This document shows positions 59,192-64,000 of a stretch of 64,000 bases of DNA, piece by piece (position 1 is the stretch's first letter; every line of letters starts with the position of its first letter). Below the pieces are notes generated by a model that worked only from the letters and a program-made list of their open reading frames with translations, searched no databases and was not told the DNA's origin. The stretch is from Chryseobacterium sp. MEBOG06 (GTDB lineage: Bacteria > Bacteroidota > Bacteroidia > Flavobacteriales > Weeksellaceae): assembly GCF_021869765.1 (NCBI RefSeq), contig NZ_CP084580.1:1860001-1924000 (forward strand), in the 5' to 3' direction. The translations under genes were made by a program, and so were the position numbers.

Positions 59192-60412
59192 ATGAAAAAA
59201 ACAGGTAAAAAAGCAGCTATCGGATTTATATTTATCACGTTGTTGATTGATATTACAGGTTGGGGAATTATACTTCCCGTGGTTCCTAAACTCATTGTAG
59301 AACTTATCCATAGTGATCTTAGTGAAGCAGCAAAATATGGAGGTTGGCTCGGTTTCGCTTATGCTATTACGCAATTTATATTTGCACCTATAGTGGGTAA
59401 TCTCAGTGATAAATATGGAAGACGCTCAATTATTCTAATTTCTCTTTTTGCATTTGCTGTTGATTATCTACTATTAGCACTTGCACCATCCATTGGTTGG
59501 CTGTTTTTTGGAAGAATCATTGCCGGGCTTACTGGGGCCACTATTTCAACGGCTAGTGCATATATAGCTGACATATCCACCGATGAAGACAGAACCAAAA
59601 ATTTCGGTTTGATAGGTGCTGCTTTTGGATTGGGATTTATTATAGGTCCGGTAATAGGTGGTTTACTTGGTCATTATGGTGCAAGAGTTCCCTTTTATGT
59701 TGCCGCTCTATTATGTATGGTAAATTTTTTTTACGGATTGCTTATACTACCAGAAAGTTTAGAAAAAGATAAACGTCGCTCATTTAACTGGAAACGTGCA
59801 AATCCTATAGGAACATTTAATTTTTTTAGAAAACAATCAAAAATATCAAACCTTGTCGTTGCTTTAATTTTGGTCTATGTTGCTCTTCATGCTGTACAAA
59901 GCAACTGGCATTTCTTTACCATGTATAAATTTAATTGGACGGAAAGAACTGTAGGCTTATCACTCGGTTTACTTGGTCTATTGATTGGATTGGTACAGGG
60001 AGTTCTGATAAGGTGGACAACCCCAAAATTAGGAGAAGAGAAAAGTGTATATTTTGGGCTGCTATTCTATGCCTTGGGTTTAATGCTATTTGCATTTACT
60101 AATCAAGGGTGGATGATGTTTATTTGCCTTATCCCTTATTCTTTAGGAGGAATCTGTGGGCCGGCACTACAATCAATAATAAGTAAAAATATTCCTTCCA
60201 ATGAACAGGGCGAACTTCAGGGAGCATTAGCAAGTTTAGTGAGTGCTACGTCTATTATAGGTCCTCCGATTATGACCAGTTTATTCTATTATTTTACACA
60301 TGACAAAGCACCATTTGAATTTTCAGGAGCGCCATTTTTTCTAGCATCCATTTTAATGGCGATTAGTGCAATTATTATATATATTACTTTTCAGAGAAAA
60401 AGCAAACCGTGA
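59192..60412 (+). CDS. Tet-like MFS efflux transporter (12 helices)
   Basis: 406 residues with about 12 membrane helices. Motif A of the MFS (GNLSDKYGRRSIILISLF) lies after helix 2 near residue 70. Motif C-like glycines are in GLGFIIGPVIGGLLG, and GWGIILPVVPKLI opens helix 1. It belongs to the TCR/Tet group of drug:H+ antiporters, which includes tetracycline pumps, but sequence alone does not show the drug. It follows an AraC regulator and lies 3' of the GC-rich scrap, so acquisition by transfer is possible. Confidence 0.86.
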   Translation: MKKTGKKAAIGFIFITLLIDITGWGIILPVVPKLIVELIHSDLSEAAKYGGWLGFAYAITQFIFAPIVGNLSDKYGRRSIILISLFAFAVDYLLLALAPSIGWLFFGRIIAGLTGATISTASAYIADISTDEDRTKNFGLIGAAFGLGFIIGPVIGGLLGHYGARVPFYVAALLCMVNFFYGLLILPESLEKDKRRSFNWKRANPIGTFNFFRKQSKISNLVVALILVYVALHAVQSNWHFFTMYKFNWTERTVGLSLGLLGLLIGLVQGVLIRWTTPKLGEEKSVYFGLLFYALGLMLFAFTNQGWMMFICLIPYSLGGICGPALQSIISKNIPSNEQGELQGALASLVSATSIIGPPIMTSLFYYFTHDKAPFEFSGAPFFLASILMAISAIIIYITFQRKSKP

Positions 60413-60627
60413 TCTAAAGCATAAAAACGACACCACATAATGAGTACAAATAATCAGTCTTTATCTTTGTAGCTTACCTGATTTTTTCCGGAGGCTTTGG
60501 TTGGGCAGGTATATGTTGATCAATTATTTGTATAGATATGCCTGAATGGATTAATATCTTTTAGCTGATTTAATCACACCTCTTCCAGTAGGGAGTTCGG
60601 GTTTTGCACCAATGGGTTCACAACGAA

Positions 60628-60661
60628 AAAGAATTACTGTTTTAGTAATTCTTTTTTTTTG
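60628..60661. terminator. Bidirectional terminator
   Basis: AAAGAATTACT pairs perfectly with AGTAATTCTTT around GTTTT, with A-run and T-run. It lies between the convergent MFS and GNAT genes. The 215 bases before it hold no gene. Confidence 0.8.
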
Positions 60662-60664
60662 TTT

Positions 60665-61153
60665 TTATCCCATATATTTCATTACAAGATTGCCGGAATT
60701 TTCCTTTACACTGATTTCTTCTTTTATTTCTTTAAATCCTATTTTTCTGTAAAGGTAAAAGGCTTTGTCATTGCCCGGGGTTACTTCCAGCAATATCTCA
60801 ATGGTATTGAACCTGTTTTTTACTTCATTAATTACCGCTTGTATTAATCCAAAACCTATATTTTGTCCCTGAAAATCTTTTTTCACATACATCTGATAAA
60901 TATGTCCGGTGTTATTTTCACCTTTTACGAAAACACAAATACCAACAAGATGCAGATCTGCAAAAGCCCCATAAACGAACCTTTCCGGTGTTTGATCTTC
61001 AATATCACTTTCTATTCTGAACTTTCCGGTTTTTAAAGCTTCTTCATAACTGGCGCCAAATGATTCCGGATATGTTTTAAGGCTTTCAAGACGAATTGCC
61101 CGGTAGATTTTGCTTTCGGCGGCCTGCAACGGTCGATATGTAATGTTTATCAT
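60665..61153 (-). CDS. GNAT-family N-acetyltransferase
   Basis: 162 residues with the GNAT fold. The acetyl-CoA-binding motif A lies near 95-110 (YVKKDFQGQNIGFGLIQAVI, with Q-x-x-G-x-G/A variant), strand 4 in GHIYQMYVKKD, and the C-terminal LEVTPGNDKAFYLYRKIGFK. The likely role is acetylation of a small amine or protein N-terminus; the substrate is unknown. It is transcribed alone on the minus strand. Confidence 0.86.
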   Translation of the reverse strand: MINITYRPLQAAESKIYRAIRLESLKTYPESFGASYEEALKTGKFRIESDIEDQTPERFVYGAFADLHLVGICVFVKGENNTGHIYQMYVKKDFQGQNIGFGLIQAVINEVKNRFNTIEILLEVTPGNDKAFYLYRKIGFKEIKEEISVKENSGNLVMKYMG

Positions 61154-61210
61154 AATTTGTATGAGATTTCAAGCTGCAAATATGCATGTGATTTCCGAAA
61201 CTCGGTCATA

Positions 61211-61218
61211 CAAATGTA
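61211..61218 (-). promoter_or_regulatory. -7 promoter box TACATTTG for the GNAT gene
   Basis: The minus strand reads TACATTTG, an exact TAnnTTTG, about 58 bases before the ATG at 61153. There is no -33 TTG at standard distance. Confidence 0.45.
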
Positions 61219-61593
61219 GTTAAATGTTTCTTATCAGTTAAAAAAAGTGAATGCATCATCAGCGTGATTTATTAAAAAATAAATAATAATTGATTTATTT
61301 TTTTTATCTCAAAATTTGTAAAGAACATAAGTTTACTGTATTACGGTAATAATGCAATATTGATGAAAAATTTACAATTTATGCTTGGAAAAATAAATTT
61401 TTATTCTAATAATTGGCATAATAATTTATGTATATTTATAATGTAGATTGTCAAAATAGCAGTTATTCAGTTCGTGTTTTTTGGTTTTTTAGATTGAAAA
61501 TAGTATACCTACTCGGGGGTATAGAAAAGAAGGCTGGAGTAATAATATCAGGTTTTGGTACATGTTAAAAACAATAAGAAATATGCAGCGGTC
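61219..61593. other. Gene-free stretch before the TPR genes
   Basis: About 375 AT-rich bases. It includes a near-palindrome around TTACTGTATTACGGTAA at about 61332-61348. No exact TAnnTTTG was found on the plus strand, so the promoter of the TPR gene is not located. Confidence 0.45.
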
Positions 61594-63033
61594 ATGGTTA
61601 AAATCGTAACCTATGCGTTTTGTATAGGCTTATTACTGGTTATAATTTCATGTAATAAGAACTCTCCGGATAAAAGAAGGGAGGCTTTTGATGTATCATT
61701 AATCAACGAAAATTCGGAACTGCAGCTTTCCGGTGAATATGAAGCGCTTATCAGATTAAATATAAACTATCTGAAAAAAGCGGTTAGAATGAATTATCCG
61801 GAAGGGAAGGCACTTTGTTATCTCAATATAGCAGGGGTGAACGTCTCTGCGGGAAACTATGAAAAAGCGCAGTTTTTCTTTAATAAAGCAGAAAAAAATC
61901 TCGAGCATTCAGAAAATTATTATCACCAGGCAACGTTTTACAACGATTACAGTCTGTATTTTTCTCATTTGAAATCATATGATAAGGCTATAGACTGTAA
62001 TAATAAAGCATTTGAATATGCAATAAAAGCTAAAGATTCAGATCTCAAAAATAAGCTTATTCCAAGGCTTTATGTGAACAGAGGAATCTATTTTGCATGG
62101 AAAGGATGGCGGGGAACATCCCTGAAATCTTTTATCAAAGGAAACGAACTTGAAAATTCAGCGTATACCAATAGTATGGTTGCTCAGTACTATTTATTTA
62201 ACCAAGAGCCTGAGGCTGCGGGAGTATATGTTGCTAAAGCAGATAACCTGATGCTGAGTCAGAAAACAAGTGATGTGGAATCTCTTTGGGTTTACTATAC
62301 AATGGGATATTATTATAATGAGGTTAATAATAATGAAAAAGCAGAACAGGCACTGAAAAAAGCCCTCGAAATCAATATAAAAACCAGACGTACCTATTCC
62401 TCTCATATCAATGGTGTTTATAAGGCATTAGCAGAGCTTTACAAAAAAAAGAACGACGGAGGTAGAGCATATTATTATTTAAAGAAATATATGGAAGAGG
62501 AAAACAGGCTCGATGTTGCACGGCTGTCTACCATGAATAAGGCTACTGAGAATTTCATTTCTGAAATAAAGAAAGAATCAGACTGGCATAAAAATGATCT
62601 GCCGCTGTTCATTGCCCTGTCAATTGCTGTTCTCACTATCCTGGGGGGATATCTGAGAAAGGTAATCACGGTAATGAAGGTGAATAAGAGTGCCCTGAAA
62701 ATGGAAACTGAAGAGCTGAAAACCCATGTATATACAAGGCAGCTGGAAGAAGTTATTGAACTCGCCAGGAAGAATGATTCGTCTTTTTTGCTGAAATTTA
62801 AAGAACTATATCCTGATTTTGTGAGTGAACTTCTAAAGATCAATCCTGATCTGGAGAATTCAGAGCTTTCTTTCTGCGCCATGCTGAAGCTGCGTTTTTC
62901 ATCCAAGGAAATTGCAGATTATACTTTTGTACAACACAGATCTGTACAACAGAAAAAATACAGGATAAGAAAAAGACTTACCATTCCTGCCGATGTTGAT
63001 ATTTATGATTTTTTTGAAAATATAAAATCCTAA
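61594..63033 (+). CDS. TPR lipoprotein with membrane helix and C-terminal LuxR-like helix-turn-helix
   Basis: 479 residues from the ATG at 61594; a TTG at 61555 is rejected because it precedes the signal with a polar stretch. The lipoprotein-like signal ends LLLVIISC. TPR repeats fill about 35-325 (for example YEKAQFFFNKAEKNLEHSEN and NEKAEQALKKALEI). A membrane helix at about 337-355 (LPLFIALSIAVLTILGGYL) is followed by a coiled segment and a C-terminal helix-turn-helix (LRFSSKEIADYTFVQHRSVQ). This layout, periplasmic TPR sensor with cytoplasmic DNA-binding end, is a known Bacteroidetes one-component sensor type. The Cys and the internal helix would both tether it. Confidence 0.85.
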   Translation: MVKIVTYAFCIGLLLVIISCNKNSPDKRREAFDVSLINENSELQLSGEYEALIRLNINYLKKAVRMNYPEGKALCYLNIAGVNVSAGNYEKAQFFFNKAEKNLEHSENYYHQATFYNDYSLYFSHLKSYDKAIDCNNKAFEYAIKAKDSDLKNKLIPRLYVNRGIYFAWKGWRGTSLKSFIKGNELENSAYTNSMVAQYYLFNQEPEAAGVYVAKADNLMLSQKTSDVESLWVYYTMGYYYNEVNNNEKAEQALKKALEINIKTRRTYSSHINGVYKALAELYKKKNDGGRAYYYLKKYMEEENRLDVARLSTMNKATENFISEIKKESDWHKNDLPLFIALSIAVLTILGGYLRKVITVMKVNKSALKMETEELKTHVYTRQLEEVIELARKNDSSFLLKFKELYPDFVSELLKINPDLENSELSFCAMLKLRFSSKEIADYTFVQHRSVQQKKYRIRKRLTIPADVDIYDFFENIKS

Positions 63034-63138
63034 AAAGTAAAACGGTGTTTTTTCATCAGAGGATTTTTAATTCCTTTAATTTCAGGTGTTTGTTTATCAT
63101 AACTTATAGATAGAATTTAGTTCAAGTACAGAAAACTC

Positions 63139-64000
63139 ATGATACGTATTTTTCTTTCTGCTTTGCTTATTATTTTGGTTTCGTGCCATTCTCATTCTCA
63201 GGAAGAATATGAGAAAAATTTTGACGCTCCCTTGCTGAATCAAAATGAAAAGTATCGGCTTTCGGGTGAATATGATTCCCTTGTTAATCTTAATAAAAGA
63301 TATTATAAACTGGCTGATAAAATAAACTATGAGGATGGAAAAGCGCTGTGTTATATCAATTTGGCAGAACTGAATATTTCCCTTGAAAACTATCAGAAAT
63401 CACAGATCCTTTTTGATAATGCAAAAGAAATTATGAAAGATTCAGAAAATAATATTCATAAGGCAAGGTTTTATAATGTGTACGGACGCTTTAATCTTGA
63501 ACTCAGAAGATTTGATAAAGCTTTCGAATATAATAGTAAGGCGATGGACTGCCTGCAGAAAAGCGGGAAATCTGAATTGAAGAATTATCTGACTTTTAAT
63601 ATTTATTTCAGACGCGCGCTTTACCTTGTTGGAAAAAAGCAGACTAAGCAGGCACTGGAATATTTTCATAAGGCAAAAAAGCTTGATAATACAGGACTTA
63701 CAGACTGCGCTATAAGTGATTATGTATATATGTCTAAAAACAGAGATTCCGCGTTCAAATATGTAACGATTGCCTATAATAAAGCTCGGGACAGAGGAAA
63801 AGAAGATGGAATCGCTTTGTATGCCAATACCATTATGGGAGAATATTATATTGCGGATAAGCAGTATGACAAAGCAGAAGAAGTTCTTAAACAGGCACTG
63901 AAAATAGATGCAAAAACAAAACGGATCTATGCCTACTATGGGAAGTATATTTATAATGATCTCAGAATGGTATATGAGCATCTGGGGGATAAAAAGAAAG
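63139..64000 (+). CDS. TPR lipoprotein, paralog of the preceding gene (3' end outside window)
   Basis: The frame is open to the window end: at least 287 residues from the ATG at 63139. It has a lipoprotein-like signal (MIRIFLSALLIILVSC) and TPR repeats with the same pattern as its neighbour (KYRLSGEYDSLVNLNKRYY, then DGKALCYINLAELNISLENY, and YDKAEEVLKQALKIDAKTKR). It starts 105 bases after the preceding gene and aligns with it over its length, so the two are tandem duplicates. A membrane helix and helix-turn-helix are expected beyond the window. Confidence 0.85.
   Translation, partial: MIRIFLSALLIILVSCHSHSQEEYEKNFDAPLLNQNEKYRLSGEYDSLVNLNKRYYKLADKINYEDGKALCYINLAELNISLENYQKSQILFDNAKEIMKDSENNIHKARFYNVYGRFNLELRRFDKAFEYNSKAMDCLQKSGKSELKNYLTFNIYFRRALYLVGKKQTKQALEYFHKAKKLDNTGLTDCAISDYVYMSKNRDSAFKYVTIAYNKARDRGKEDGIALYANTIMGEYYIADKQYDKAEEVLKQALKIDAKTKRIYAYYGKYIYNDLRMVYEHLGDKKK

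Noticed and set aside
60585..60630. GTTCGGGTTTTGCACC as the 3' half of a degraded tRNA
   Set aside because: The T-arm cannot be folded with the required stem and loop.

Overview
The window looks like chromosomal DNA from a Flavobacteriia (Weeksellaceae) species, most likely Chryseobacterium or a close relative. The evidence is the Bacteroidetes-type promoters (-7 box TAnnTTTG, with an exact TTG-N19-TATCTTTG twice before tRNA-Lys), the near absence of Shine-Dalgarno sequences, a type IX secretion (T9SS) sorting domain, a TonB receptor/DUF4249 pair, a DUF2723 protein and many AraC regulators. The genus is inferred from style and not from a database search.

Layout. 1-4.9 kb: end of a histidine kinase with its LuxR-type regulator, a membrane-anchored amidohydrolase, an SRPBCC protein and an ACT-like protein. 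4.9-6.0 kb: a gene-free stretch carrying two diverged tandem copies of a multi-hairpin element with compensatory base changes. 6.0-18.3 kb: a polymorphic-toxin locus made of a small T9SS-sorted protein, a 2204-residue RHS toxin and its immunity gene, followed by displaced RHS tip cassettes. Each cassette opens with a nearly identical copy of the glycine-rich linker that precedes the toxin tip in the full gene. Cassette B carries an HELGH metallopeptidase tip and a lipoprotein partner. Cassette C carries a possible ExK-type nuclease tip and an exported partner. An orphan immunity-like gene and a decayed mosaic relic follow. 18.6-20.5 kb: S41 peptidase and VOC protein.

20.5-29.3 kb: an NtrC-type two-component system divergent from a tripartite ABC efflux operon, with paired dyads and a sigma-54-like promoter between them. 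29.6-32.7 kb: TonB receptor plus DUF4249 lipoprotein. 33.3-39.6 kb: an iron-siderophore module (AraC/PchR-like regulator, two ABC exporter-fold half-transporters, siderophore-interacting reductase, membrane protein) with overlapping divergent promoters and a Fur-like dyad. 39.7-44.1 kb: TlpA-like thioredoxin, two SUKH proteins, a Crp-family regulator followed by two GTGA-N6-TCAC boxes, RidA, a divergent SDR and a membrane protein. 44.2-47.7 kb: large DUF2723 membrane protein. 47.8-49.9 kb: nitrosative-stress-type operon (Rrf2 regulator, membrane protein, cytochrome c, RIC repair protein).

50.0-54.9 kb: AraC regulator divergent from an EmrAB-TolC-like efflux operon. 55.4-58.1 kb: three identical tRNA-Lys(TTT) genes enclosing an AraC gene and a PhlG-like hydrolase. 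58.2-61.2 kb: AraC regulator, Tet-like MFS transporter and GNAT acetyltransferase, preceded by a short GC-rich scrap resembling an insertion-sequence end. 61.6-64 kb: two tandem TPR lipoproteins, the first with a C-terminal LuxR-like helix-turn-helix and the second cut by the window edge.

The part most worth study is 4.9-18.3 kb. No recombinase or transposase is visible there, so tip exchange, if it occurs, would depend on homologous recombination through the repeated linkers.
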